Source of the DNA: Pseudomonas asturiensis
Lineage (GTDB): Bacteria; Pseudomonadota; Gammaproteobacteria; Pseudomonadales; Pseudomonadaceae
Assembly (NCBI RefSeq): GCF_900143095.1
Contig: NZ_FRDA01000003.1
Coordinates: forward strand, 372,001-436,000
Length of the DNA: 64,000 bases
Reading direction: 5' to 3'
Shown: positions 55,691 to 64,000 of the stretch, piece after piece
Position numbering within the stretch: position 1 is the stretch's first letter
Layout: each line of letters opens with the position of its first letter
Made by a program: the position numbers and the translations under genes
Notes under the pieces: generated by a model
The model's database searches: none
Seen by the model: only the letters and a program-made list of their open reading frames with translations
Told to the model about the DNA's origin: nothing

Positions 55691-57586
55691 ATGAGTCAAA
55701 CAAACAGTCATGAAGGTTCTGGAACGGCGGCCAGGCCCGTAGGGCTGCTGATCGCTGCGGTGGGTGTGGTGTATGGCGATATCGGCACCAGCCCGCTGTA
55801 CACGCTCAAAGAGGTGTTTCAGGGCGGCTATGGGGTCGAGGTTACGCACGACGCGATTCTGGGTGTGCTGTCGCTGATTTTCTGGTCGCTGATCTGGGTT
55901 GTGTCCTTCAAGTACATGGTCTTTATCCTGCGCGCCGACAATCAGGGTGAGGGCGGCATCATGGCGCTGACGGCGCTGGCGCGCAGGGCTACGGCCAAAT
56001 ACCCCAAACTGCAAATGCTCATGGTGGTGTTCGGTCTGTTCGGTGCGGCGCTGTTCTATGGCGACAGCATGATCACGCCTGCCGTTTCGGTGCTGTCGGC
56101 GATGGAGGGTCTTGAGCTTGCGTTCGATGGGCTGGAGCGCTGGATAGTGCCTATGGCGCTGGTGGTGCTGATCGGGTTGTTCCTGATTCAGCGCCACGGC
56201 ACGGCGCGCATCGGGGTGCTGTTTGGTCCGGTCATGGTGACGTGGTTTGTGGTGCTGGGTGCGCTCGGTGTCTACGGCATCATGCAGTCGCCGGAAGTGC
56301 TCAAGGCGGTGAATCCTGCCTGGGGCGTTCACTTCTTTATCATCCATCCGGGTATCGGTGTCGCGATTCTCGGCGCTGTGGTGCTGGCGCTGACCGGTGC
56401 CGAAGCTCTTTACGCAGACATGGGGCACTTCGGCCGCAAGCCGATTTCGCGGGCCTGGTTCATCCTCGTATTGCCTGCTTTGTTGCTCAACTACTTCGGT
56501 CAGGGAGCGCTGGTGCTGGGCAATCCCGAGACCGTTCGCAATCCATTCTATCTGCTGGCGCCGGGCTGGGCGTTGCTGCCACTGATCGGCCTGTCGACCA
56601 TGGCAACGATCATTGCCTCGCAGGCGGTGATTTCCGGGGCGTTCTCCATGACGCTGCAGGCCATTCAGCTCGGTTACATCCCGCGCATGTATATCCAGCA
56701 CACGTCGAGCGACGCGCAGGGTCAGATCTACATCGGCGCGGTGAACTGGGCGCTGATGGCAGGCGTCATCATGCTGGTGATCGGTTTCGAATCCTCTGGT
56801 GCATTGGCCTCTGCCTACGGCGTGGCGGTGACCGGAACCATGCTCTGCACCACCATTCTGGTGTCTTCGGTCATGCTGCTGCTGTGGAAATGGCCGCCGT
56901 TGCTGGCCATTCCGTTGTTGATTGGTCTGTTGCTGGTCGATGGTCTGTTCTTCGCGGCCAACGTACCGAAGATCTTTCAGGGCGGTGCCTTTCCGGTATT
57001 GGCGGGCGCTGTGCTGTTCATTCTCATGACCACCTGGAAGCGCGGCAAACAGTTGCTCGCGGAGCGTATCGACGAAGGCGGTCTGCCGCTGCCGATCTTC
57101 ATTGGCAGCATTCGGGTGCAGCCGCCGCATCGCGTGCAAGGCACGGCGGTGTTTCTGACTGCGCGTTCGGACGCCGTGCCGCATGCACTGTTGCACAACA
57201 TGCTGCACAACCAGGTGTTGCACGAGCAGGTCGTGCTGCTGACGGTGGTCTACGAGGATTCACCGAGGGTTGCGGCCCAGCAGCGCTTTGAAGTGGAGTC
57301 CTACGGCGAGGGGTTCTACCGCGTCATCCTGCACTTCGGTTTCATCGACGAGCCGGATGTGCCTGCTGCGCTCGCCTTGTGCCATCTGGCCGAGCTGGAC
57401 TTCAGCCCGATGCGCACCACCTACTTCCTGAGTCGCGAGACCGTCATTCCGTCCAAGATGGTCGGCATGGCCCGCTGGCGTGAGGCGCTGTTCGCTTTCA
57501 TGCTCAAGAACGCCAACGGCAACCTGCGTTTCTTCAAGTTGCCGTTCAATCGCGTGATCGAACTGGGTACGCAAGTCGAGATGTAA
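55691..57586 (+). CDS. kup: Low-affinity potassium transporter Kup
   Basis: A 631-aa K+/H+ symporter of the KUP/HAK/KT family: twelve predicted membrane helices over residues 20-450 and a C-terminal cytosolic domain. The signature [19 protein letters not shown] is at about residues 24-42 and GGIMALTAL follows. It imports potassium, especially at low pH. Confidence 0.97.
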   Translation: MSQTNSHEGSGTAARPVGLLIAAVGVVYGDIGTSPLYTLKEVFQGGYGVEVTHDAILGVLSLIFWSLIWVVSFKYMVFILRADNQGEGGIMALTALARRATAKYPKLQMLMVVFGLFGAALFYGDSMITPAVSVLSAMEGLELAFDGLERWIVPMALVVLIGLFLIQRHGTARIGVLFGPVMVTWFVVLGALGVYGIMQSPEVLKAVNPAWGVHFFIIHPGIGVAILGAVVLALTGAEALYADMGHFGRKPISRAWFILVLPALLLNYFGQGALVLGNPETVRNPFYLLAPGWALLPLIGLSTMATIIASQAVISGAFSMTLQAIQLGYIPRMYIQHTSSDAQGQIYIGAVNWALMAGVIMLVIGFESSGALASAYGVAVTGTMLCTTILVSSVMLLLWKWPPLLAIPLLIGLLLVDGLFFAANVPKIFQGGAFPVLAGAVLFILMTTWKRGKQLLAERIDEGGLPLPIFIGSIRVQPPHRVQGTAVFLTARSDAVPHALLHNMLHNQVLHEQVVLLTVVYEDSPRVAAQQRFEVESYGEGFYRVILHFGFIDEPDVPAALALCHLAELDFSPMRTTYFLSRETVIPSKMVGMARWREALFAFMLKNANGNLRFFKLPFNRVIELGTQVEM

Positions 57587-57604
57587 CCGGTCAGAGGTAC
57601 CTGC

Positions 57605-57645
57605 AAAAAAAATCCCGGCCACCTCACGGTGCCGGGATTTTTTTT
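57605..57645. terminator. Bidirectional terminator between kup and acvB
   Basis: AAAAAAAATCCCGGC and GCCGGGATTTTTTTT flank a short loop. A- and T-tracts on both sides make it usable by both converging genes. Confidence 0.95.
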
Positions 57646-57664
57646 GGCTCGGATTACGGACCGG

Positions 57665-59008
57665 TTATTGAGCGCCGGCCGTTGCGCCTGTCTTGCCCTG
57701 ACGCTTGTTGATCGCGTCGATCAGGCGTTTGGCCAGGGCAGGGTAGTCTTCATCGAAGTGATGACCACCGGGCAACTGCACCGCTTCACCCACTGCTGTG
57801 GTGTCGGTGCAACCGCTGTCTTTCTTCTCTTCGACGCCATACACGCAGAACACCTTGGCAGCCGGCAGTTTCGCCATCTCCTGGCCGGTGGTCGCTTCCT
57901 TGCCTGCGTTGCCCAGCCAGCCATCCACATGGATCTCGAAGCTGCCTGTACGGGCGAACGCCAGCAGGATGATTGCGTCGATACGGTTCTGGTCGTCAGT
58001 CGCCAGGCGGTTGTAGATCGCCGGCATGACGTCGGCACCGAACGAGTAACCGGCAAGAATGAAGCGTTTGGTGCCCCATTTCTGACGGTAGTGGTTCATC
58101 AGATCGGTCAGGTCGACTGCGGTCTGCTCTGGCGTCTTGTGTTCCCAGTAATAGCGCAGCACATCGATGCCCACTACCGGATAACCCATCTTCGCCATAT
58201 CGCCTGCCACGACCTTGTCCAGGTCGCGCCAGCCGCCGTCGCCGGACATGAACAGGGTCACGGTGTCGGACGGTTGGCTGGCCGGCACTTCAACGACCGG
58301 AATGCCCAGACCGCCCGCATCGTTTTCGCCCAGCAGCAGGTGACGCAGTTCGGTGTTCAGGACCTGCGGCAGCGGAATGTCGTAATCGCTGATGCTGGTG
58401 TCGGCATTGGTCTGATCACGCACGAATGCAGCGCTCGGATCGTCCGGCGCGTCATTCCAGGCGGCCAGCCAATGACCGTGGGGTGCTTTCTGAGGCAGTG
58501 GCACATCGCAGATGCGTGGCGGGGTGTCGCCTTCTTCCACCACAGGAGGCGGATTGGAGACGTGCTCCAGCGCAAAGCCGACGGAGATGGCTTGCGCCTT
58601 GTCATCGGTCTGCCCGGCCAGCCAGCGCCATGCCAGCGTCGCGCCCGGGCCTATGCCGCCCACGACCATTGCGGGGCCGTCGAGTTTTTCAAGCGCGCTC
58701 TGGAATGTTTTCTGCTGCATCACGCAGTCGTCCTTGGGCAGGACGACCTGGACGATACGCGCCGACGCATCCTTGCTCGCCGCCAGCAATTGCTTGTCGG
58801 TGAGCATTTCTTCGGCGGTGACGGCCAGGGCGATGCGGGTCTTGATGCGTGTTGCGGGGGTCACGCTGGTCAGCGCGGCCCCGTCATCCAGAGTCAGGTG
58901 TTCAAGGGTGGCGGGTGGAGCGGGGCGGGTCCAGATCCACGCCCCCAATGCGGCTACAAGAACAATTACCAGAGCTGCGAGCAAAAAGCGCCAGGAGCGT
59001 CGAATCAT
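57665..59008 (-). CDS. acvB: AcvB/VirJ-family protein, probable aminoacyl-phosphatidylglycerol hydrolase
   Basis: A 447-aa periplasmic protein with an N-terminal membrane anchor or signal (RFLLAALVIVLVAALGAWIW) and a C-terminal VirJ-type alpha/beta hydrolase domain. The nucleophile Ser is in LAGYSFGADV and a His in LPGGHHFDEDYP. AcvB of Agrobacterium hydrolyses lysyl-PG, and the P. aeruginosa homologue PA0919 hydrolyses alanyl-PG. It overlaps the upstream synthase gene mprF by one base, supporting that role. Confidence 0.88.
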   Translation of the reverse strand: MIRRSWRFLLAALVIVLVAALGAWIWTRPAPPATLEHLTLDDGAALTSVTPATRIKTRIALAVTAEEMLTDKQLLAASKDASARIVQVVLPKDDCVMQQKTFQSALEKLDGPAMVVGGIGPGATLAWRWLAGQTDDKAQAISVGFALEHVSNPPPVVEEGDTPPRICDVPLPQKAPHGHWLAAWNDAPDDPSAAFVRDQTNADTSISDYDIPLPQVLNTELRHLLLGENDAGGLGIPVVEVPASQPSDTVTLFMSGDGGWRDLDKVVAGDMAKMGYPVVGIDVLRYYWEHKTPEQTAVDLTDLMNHYRQKWGTKRFILAGYSFGADVMPAIYNRLATDDQNRIDAIILLAFARTGSFEIHVDGWLGNAGKEATTGQEMAKLPAAKVFCVYGVEEKKDSGCTDTTAVGEAVQLPGGHHFDEDYPALAKRLIDAINKRQGKTGATAGAQ

Positions 59009-61650
59009 CAGCGTTTCACCAATCCAGTCAGGCCGCCCGCAATCAGGGCGGCGGTGTCAGCCAGCGCCACAAGCGGATCGAGTCCGGCAGGCACGGCCAT
59101 ATAGCGAGGTTCCCAATCGGGCTGGAACTTGTCTTTGAAGCGGCGCAGGCCCTGGAAGTTATAGAGCTGCTCGCCACGGCGGAAGATCATCGATCCCAGA
59201 CGCTGGGTCAGCGGTGCTCCGCGACGTGGCTGCAGGCCCGAAAGCGGCACCATGCCCAGGCTGAAGCGTGCGTAACCCTGAGCTTTGTAATGCAGAATCA
59301 GGCCGACCATCATGAACTCCATGGTCAGCTTGGGCGCATCAGGGTGCGAGCGCATCAGGTCAAGGCTGGCCAGTTCCGGCGTGGTGGTTTCCAGCAGGTT
59401 GGAGAAAGCGACCGGCTTGCCCTCGAAGTGAACGATCGCAATACGGAAGTACTTCAGGTACTCGGGGTTGAAGCGGCCCAGAGAAAACCCTTTCTCGCGC
59501 ACGTTCTTGCCGGTCAGCCAGGCGTCAGAGATGACTTTCAGCTCTTCGATAGGTGCAGCGCCTGGCTCGTAGATTTCCAGCGACAGACCGTCCCGGCCAC
59601 CGCGGTTCCAGGTGTAGCGCAGGTCTTTCATCTCCTTGCCTTTGGCTTCAATGTCGAAGCGCCGCAGGTCGACCCGTGCCTCTTCGCCAAGCTTGATGGC
59701 TGTCAGCCCGATATCCATGTAGAACGGCAGGTTTTCGGCGCGAACCTGATAGAACACGGGACGGGCGTGGTGCACGTCACACAGGTCGCGGAACTGCCAG
59801 ATCAGCTCGGCGCGCTGTTGTGTAGGACCGATCGGATCGTAAAGCGCGACCAGACTGCGGCCACGGTGCGAGTACATCAGGAAGGCATTGCCGGCCGGAT
59901 GAAACAGGATCGCCTTGTCACCCGTCAGCACCAGACCACCGTCAGGCTGGTTGGAGGCCTTGAGGATTTCTGCAGCTTTATCCAGATCGGCCGCGTCAGG
60001 CAGCTTGATGACCGGTCGTGCGGTACGCAGCAACCAGGTCAACGACACCACCACCAGCAGCACTGCGCTGCCCAGCGCCGAACGCAGGCCCCTCGGGGCG
60101 TCGGCGTCCAGCGTGAACTGCCACCAGAGTTGATGGCTGTAGGGCACGTCCTGATAGGCGAACAACAGCAGCCAGATCGATGCGCCTACGACACACACAC
60201 TGGCGATCAGGTACAGCGGAGAAAACGGCACCTCCAGCAGGCGACTGGGGCGATAGAACGAGCGGCGGAAGGTCATCAACAAGCAGGCAGTCAGCAACAG
60301 CAGGCTGGCCTCTTCCCAGTCGAAGCCTTTCAACATCGACAGTACAGCACCTACCAGCAACAGGATGACAGTGAGAATCCAGGCTGCGGACAGTCGACGA
60401 CGCAGCCCTTGGGCCAGCAGCAGGCACAACACGCCCACCAGGCTTGCACCAAAGTGCGAAGCATCAATCAGCCGATGGGGAATCATGAAGCCGACATTTT
60501 CCAGTCGGGTGTCAATTTCAGGGGTGGCACCAGAGAAGAGCAGCACCACCCCCGACAAGAAAACCAGGAGTGCCAGAATCGGCGCTGCCAGACCTGACGC
60601 TACACGCATGGCCTGCCGGGTGGGCAGCAATCGCTGCGCCTCGGTAAACAGCAGGGTCAGGCACGCCAGCAACAACGGCAGCACGACATAGATCAGGCGA
60701 TACAGCAGCAGCGCCGCCGCCAGCGGGGCTGCCCCCAGCTCGTTGGCGAACGCCGCCAGCAGAATGGCTTCGAACACCCCGACGCCGCCAGGTACATGGC
60801 TAAGTACACCCGCAGCGAGTGCCAGCAGGTAGATAAGCAGGAAAGCACCCAGCGGTGGCGCATGGGGCAGCAGTAGATAAAGCACGAGCGCTGCAGCGGC
60901 AACGTCCAGGGCCGTGATGACCAACTGGATGAGCGTAAGGCGCAGGTCGGGAAGGCGCAGCGTGCGGCGGCCCAGCCGTACCAGAATGTTGTGCGGGATG
61001 TCCTGCTCCGGCAGGCGACGGCGATAAATCGCGATGGCCAGCAGCACGCTGCCCAACAGTACTGCTGTCGCTACCACCGCCAGCACTTCGACCGGCAGTT
61101 TCAACGCCAGCGACGCGCCGGACAGGTTGCTCAGGGTCGCCAACGCAGCCAGCGGCGGCAACGCGCAGCCCAGCGAAAGGCTGGCGAACACGGTCATGCG
61201 GGCAATTTCAATCGCGCCAATGCCGTGCCTTGAATACAGCCGGTAACGAACCGAGCCACCGGAGAGCATCGACAGGCCCACCGCATTGCCAATCGCAAAC
61301 GAGGTGAAGCCGCCCAGAATCAGCGTCTTGGTCGGCAGGTCGACATTGGCGTAGCGGCTGGCGGACAACTCATAGCCCATCAGAATGACGTAGCCGATGA
61401 TCGCTGCCAGCAGCGCGCCGCCCAGCGATGGCAGAGGCACGGCCAGCAGGGAGTCCTGCAGCGCATACCAGTCCATCTCTATAAGCATGTGTCGGCAGGC
61501 GATCAACGCCAGGCCAAACAGCAACAGCATCACGGCCAGCCCGATTGGCTGGCGATACTTGCTCAGCAGCTCACGCCAGTTCAGGCGCGCGCGCTTGCCA
61601 GGTTGATCGGCATTCACTGTTTCATTGGAATCTGACGTGTTGTCGCGCAT
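59008..61650 (-). CDS. mprF: Phosphatidylglycerol aminoacyltransferase/flippase MprF
   Basis: An 880-aa membrane protein: an N-terminal flippase-like region of about 14 helices (to about residue 530) and a C-terminal cytosolic synthase domain (DUF2156, with dual GNAT folds; FHPAGNAFLMYSHRGRSLVA to the end). It transfers an amino acid from aminoacyl-tRNA to phosphatidylglycerol, reducing negative surface charge and sensitivity to cationic peptides; in Pseudomonas the amino acid is usually alanine. ATG 61650 follows AGGAG. Confidence 0.94.
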   Translation of the reverse strand: MRDNTSDSNETVNADQPGKRARLNWRELLSKYRQPIGLAVMLLLFGLALIACRHMLIEMDWYALQDSLLAVPLPSLGGALLAAIIGYVILMGYELSASRYANVDLPTKTLILGGFTSFAIGNAVGLSMLSGGSVRYRLYSRHGIGAIEIARMTVFASLSLGCALPPLAALATLSNLSGASLALKLPVEVLAVVATAVLLGSVLLAIAIYRRRLPEQDIPHNILVRLGRRTLRLPDLRLTLIQLVITALDVAAAALVLYLLLPHAPPLGAFLLIYLLALAAGVLSHVPGGVGVFEAILLAAFANELGAAPLAAALLLYRLIYVVLPLLLACLTLLFTEAQRLLPTRQAMRVASGLAAPILALLVFLSGVVLLFSGATPEIDTRLENVGFMIPHRLIDASHFGASLVGVLCLLLAQGLRRRLSAAWILTVILLLVGAVLSMLKGFDWEEASLLLLTACLLMTFRRSFYRPSRLLEVPFSPLYLIASVCVVGASIWLLLFAYQDVPYSHQLWWQFTLDADAPRGLRSALGSAVLLVVVSLTWLLRTARPVIKLPDAADLDKAAEILKASNQPDGGLVLTGDKAILFHPAGNAFLMYSHRGRSLVALYDPIGPTQQRAELIWQFRDLCDVHHARPVFYQVRAENLPFYMDIGLTAIKLGEEARVDLRRFDIEAKGKEMKDLRYTWNRGGRDGLSLEIYEPGAAPIEELKVISDAWLTGKNVREKGFSLGRFNPEYLKYFRIAIVHFEGKPVAFSNLLETTTPELASLDLMRSHPDAPKLTMEFMMVGLILHYKAQGYARFSLGMVPLSGLQPRRGAPLTQRLGSMIFRRGEQLYNFQGLRRFKDKFQPDWEPRYMAVPAGLDPLVALADTAALIAGGLTGLVKR

Positions 61651-61716
61651 CAATCACTCCTTGGATCGTGCGCGACAGGATGGAGGTATACAGCCAAGTT
61701 ACCAATCCCTACGCAA

Positions 61717-61744
61717 AAAATATTTCAGGATGTTAGCGCGTCAA
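61717..61744 (-). promoter_or_regulatory. Putative mprF promoter
   Basis: On the minus strand, -35 TTGACG (61744-61739), 16-bp spacer, -10 TATTTT (61722-61717), about 65-95 bp upstream of the mprF start. Confidence 0.55.
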
Positions 61745-61778
61745 CGCCTAACGAGCGAATAGCGAATGGAGCGGGGTG

Positions 61779-61822
61779 TTGCTGTTCAGTGCTGATTCAG
61801 GTGTGATTCAGGTCTGATTCAG
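61779..61822. repeat. Four contiguous 11-bp direct repeats upstream of mprF
   Basis: TTGCTGTTCAG, TGCTGATTCAG, GTGTGATTCAG and GTCTGATTCAG follow each other without gaps; the last three share TGATTCAG exactly. The 11-bp period puts each copy on the same face of the helix. The block ends about 35 bp upstream of the mprF -35, as expected for activator sites of OmpR/PhoP-type response regulators. Confidence 0.75.
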
Positions 61823-61974
61823 CTTAGTCATAAGCCTATCGGCAGCATGTGAAAAAACTGTCGCAAATGGAAACATTGCGTGACATTCCGGATGATAGGG
61901 CTTCGGAGGGCTGATCAAATAGCCTTTTCTGTCAGACAGTTACAGATGCCGCATGAAACTTTTTGATGGCGCAC

Positions 61975-62006
61975 AAAAAAGGCCACTCTTTCGAGCAGCC
62001 TTTTTT
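61975..62006 (-). terminator. Terminator of the first initiator tRNA gene
   Basis: On the minus strand AAAAAAGGC and GCCTTTTTT pair around a loop that includes TCGAAAGAG, ending in a run of T right after the tRNA. Confidence 0.85.
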
Positions 62007-62012
62007 GATGTT

Positions 62013-62089
<77 letters not shown>

Positions 62090-62102
62090 TCTGTGTGGCG
62101 GC

Positions 62103-62130
62103 ATTCTACAGCTGAACGCCGGGGTGTCAA
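62103..62130 (-). promoter_or_regulatory. Promoter of tRNA-fMet copy 1
   Basis: Minus-strand -35 TTGACA (62130-62125), 16-bp spacer, -10 TAGAAT (62108-62103). The -35 is a perfect consensus. Confidence 0.85.
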
Positions 62131-62210
62131 CCTTTAATGTTGATGCGCTGGAAATTAACCCTGGGTGCCGGACGTTGATCGCTCGAATAAGCGCCTTATC
62201 GGACACGCAC

Positions 62211-62242
62211 AAAAAAGGCCACTCTTTCGAGTAGCCTTTTTT
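62211..62242 (-). terminator. Terminator of the second initiator tRNA gene
   Basis: Same element as at 61975-62006, with one base difference in the stem (TAG for CAG on the plus strand). Confidence 0.85.
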
Positions 62243-62248
62243 GATGTT

Positions 62249-62325
<77 letters not shown>

Positions 62326-62338
62326 TCTGTGTGCCGGC

Positions 62339-62366
62339 ATTCTACAGAGACTTGGCGGTGTGTCAA
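62339..62366 (-). promoter_or_regulatory. Promoter of tRNA-fMet copy 2
   Basis: Minus-strand -35 TTGACA (62366-62361), 16-bp spacer, -10 TAGAAT (62344-62339), the same elements as copy 1. Confidence 0.85.
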
Positions 62367-62584
62367 CGGTTAGTTTTGGAAAAGTGCTTTTCCTTCAAAT
62401 GCTTAGCGAAGCGACAAGGCGGGGCTGATTGCCTTTGACGCCCTGTCTGCGGGGCTTTGCGCAGCATTTGCCCGCCAAAAACGAGTGTGCAGGGCCATTT
62501 CATCGCCCGGCGTGAGGGCGTGCGTGTCAGCGGCTGATAGCAGTGAGATACTGCACGGCCATGGATTCAACATCTCAGCAGGTC

Positions 62585-63649
62585 ATGACGCAACGCAAAA
62601 TCATCCACATCGACTGTGACTGCTTCTACGCGGCCATCGAAATGCGTGACGACCCCGGCCTTGCGGCCAAGCCGCTGGCGGTTGGCGGCTCCGCAGAGCG
62701 GCGCGGGGTGATCGCGACCTGCAATTACGAGGCAAGGGCTTACGGTGTGCGCTCGGCAATGTCCTCTCGTCATGCTCTCAAGCTGTGCCCGGACCTGACC
62801 ATCGTAAAGCCACGTATGGATGCCTATAAGGAAGCGTCTCGGGAAATTCAGACGATCTTTCGCGATTACACCGACCTGATCGAGCCTTTGTCCCTGGACG
62901 AAGCCTTTCTGGATGTCTCGGAAGCAAGCCATTTCTCTGGCAGTGCGACTCGTATCGCTCAGGACATTCGACGTCGGGTGTCCAATCAATTGCACATCAC
63001 GGTGTCGGCAGGGGTCGCGCCCAACAAGTTTCTGGCCAAGATTGCCAGTGACTGGAAAAAACCGAACGGTCTGTTTGTTATCACGCCGGATCAGGTCGAG
63101 GCGTTCGTTGCCTCGCTGCCGGTCAGCAAGCTGCATGGTGTCGGCAAGGTGACCGCTGATAAGTTGGGTCGCCTGGGGATCGTCGACTGCGCAGACCTGC
63201 GTAGCCGCAGCAAGCTTGCACTGGTTCGCGAGTTTGGCAGTTTTGGCGAGCGGCTCTGGAGTCTGGCGCACGGTATTGACGACCGTCCCGTACAAAACGA
63301 CAGCAGGCGTCAGTCAGTGAGTGTCGAAAACACCTACGATACGGATTTGCCCGATCTGGCCAGCTGTCTTGAAAAGCTGCCTGCACTGCTGGAAACGCTG
63401 GCGGGTCGGATGGAGCGAATGGAGGGGCAGTACCGTCCCGGAAAACCGTTCGTGAAAGTGAAGTTTCATGACTTCACGCAGACTACCCTGGAGCAAACCG
63501 GCGCTGGCCGGGATCTGGCCAGCTATGAGCAGTTGCTGGCTCAGGCCTTTGCGCGAGGAAGCAAGCCGGTTCGTTTGCTGGGAGTGGGGGTGCGCTTGCA
63601 TGACCTGCGCGCCGCGCATGAACAGCTTGAGCTGTTCGCGCGTCAGTAG
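62585..63649 (+). CDS. dinB: DNA polymerase IV
   Basis: A 354-aa Y-family translesion polymerase. Active-site acidic residues are in HIDCDCFYAA and PLSLDEAFLDVS; thumb and little-finger domains follow. The beta-clamp motif QLELF lies at the C-terminus. MTQRKIIHID is preferred; an in-frame ATG at 62561 would add eight residues. No LexA box was seen upstream in the 240 bp after the tRNA promoter. Confidence 0.96.
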   Translation: MTQRKIIHIDCDCFYAAIEMRDDPGLAAKPLAVGGSAERRGVIATCNYEARAYGVRSAMSSRHALKLCPDLTIVKPRMDAYKEASREIQTIFRDYTDLIEPLSLDEAFLDVSEASHFSGSATRIAQDIRRRVSNQLHITVSAGVAPNKFLAKIASDWKKPNGLFVITPDQVEAFVASLPVSKLHGVGKVTADKLGRLGIVDCADLRSRSKLALVREFGSFGERLWSLAHGIDDRPVQNDSRRQSVSVENTYDTDLPDLASCLEKLPALLETLAGRMERMEGQYRPGKPFVKVKFHDFTQTTLEQTGAGRDLASYEQLLAQAFARGSKPVRLLGVGVRLHDLRAAHEQLELFARQ

Positions 63650-63685
63650 CAGGTTTCGAGACCGTCACGAAACCTGCCGGCATGA

Positions 63686-63985
63686 TCAAGGCGCTTCGGC
63701 AGGCACCGCGACCAGGCGACCGGCGTCCCTGGCAAGCGACTTCAGAAACTCATTCTGCAACTGTGGGTCGTTGCGTGTGAGTTCGATCAGGCTTTGTTCC
63801 AGCTCGCTGGCTTCCTCTTCCAGGCCCAGGTCTGACAGTCGCTTGACCCGATGAACCCATTGGCTGACTTCGTCGTCTTCAAGGTCATCGTAGATCAGCG
63901 CATGGGCTTCCAGCAGTTTGCCGCGCAGTGAATGGCTGATGGGCAGGCTCGCGTTGGCGTGTGCGTTGTCCTGTTCATCTTCCAC
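63686..63985 (-). CDS. Small acidic helical hypothetical protein (5' end near window edge)
   Basis: A 99-aa acidic protein (LIYDDLEDDEVSQWVHRVKR, LEEEASELEQSLIEL), predicted almost all alpha-helical, with no domain I recognise. The start used is GTG at 63985, but the frame stays open to the window edge, so a start outside the window is possible. It is convergent with dinB, 36 bp away. Function unknown. Confidence 0.7.
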   Translation of the reverse strand: MEDEQDNAHANASLPISHSLRGKLLEAHALIYDDLEDDEVSQWVHRVKRLSDLGLEEEASELEQSLIELTRNDPQLQNEFLKSLARDAGRLVAVPAEAP

Positions 63986-64000
63986 ATTTATATAGAGGCG

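Noticed and set aside
55607..57223. A 538-codon minus-strand frame inside kup
   Set aside because: The translation is a low-complexity run of His, Gln and Arg, typical of reading hydrophobic codons backwards.
62400..62584. Possible LexA box upstream of dinB
   Set aside because: No CTG-N10-CAG match with A/T-rich core was found; the nearest candidate (around 62550) lacks the right half.

Overview
The window is a compact, gene-dense stretch of core chromosome from a fluorescent Pseudomonas, most likely the P. syringae group. This rests on protein similarity, codon usage and GC of roughly 58-60%, and on gene order: glnD-map-rpsB-tsf-pyrH-frr-uppS-cdsA-dxr-rseP-bamA-skp-lpxD-fabZ-lpxA-lpxB-rnhB-dnaE-accA, then tilS-pyrG-kdsA-eno-ftsB-ispD, ispF-truD-surE-pcm-nlpD-rpoS-rsmZ-fdxA-mutS and cinA-recA-recX, which is the classical Pseudomonas arrangement. 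I see no prophage, insertion sequence, integron, CRISPR array or genomic island.

Layout. 1-4187 (minus strand): dapC (cut by the window edge), glnD and map. 4500-9396: translation and envelope genes rpsB, tsf, pyrH, frr, uppS and cdsA, continuing through dxr to 10583. 10705-18593: envelope assembly and lipid A genes (rseP, bamA, skp, lpxD, fabZ, lpxA, lpxB). 18590-23916: rnhB, dnaE and accA. 24059-30771: tilS, pyrG, kdsA, eno, ftsB and ispD. 30785-33815: a glutathione-dependent formaldehyde detoxification locus (LysR regulator, adhC, fghA). 33910-39036: ispF, truD, surE, pcm, nlpD and rpoS. 39391-39521: the Gac/Rsm regulatory RNA rsmZ. 39590-42727 (minus): fdxA and mutS. 42989-45333: a tiny basic protein gene, the cinA-like amidase gene, and recA (with an SOS box) and recX.

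45336-49480 holds a LOG-family protein, a QSregVF-like secreted protein, a DTW-domain protein, an ErdR-like response regulator and dgkA. 49487-51316 is the divergent finR/fpr pair. 51365-55304 (minus) has trmO, a DUF1456 protein, a pseudouridine-synthase-like protein that lacks the usual catalytic Asp, a GNAT acetyltransferase and rimO. 55691-61650 holds kup, then the minus-strand mprF-acvB operon (aminoacyl-phosphatidylglycerol synthase and probable hydrolase). Two identical initiator tRNA-Met genes in a local duplication, dinB and a small acidic hypothetical protein close the window.

I did not find a convincing undescribed multi-gene system. The most interesting observations are regulatory: four contiguous 11-bp repeats upstream of the mprF promoter; a perfect palindrome filling the spacer of a putative pyrG promoter; an intrinsic terminator whose U-tract runs straight into the ispF start codon; rsmZ with a GacA-type upstream site; and a duplicated initiator tRNA unit with its own promoters and terminators. 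One enzyme-like protein appears to have lost its catalytic residue. Everything was read by eye; no searches were run.
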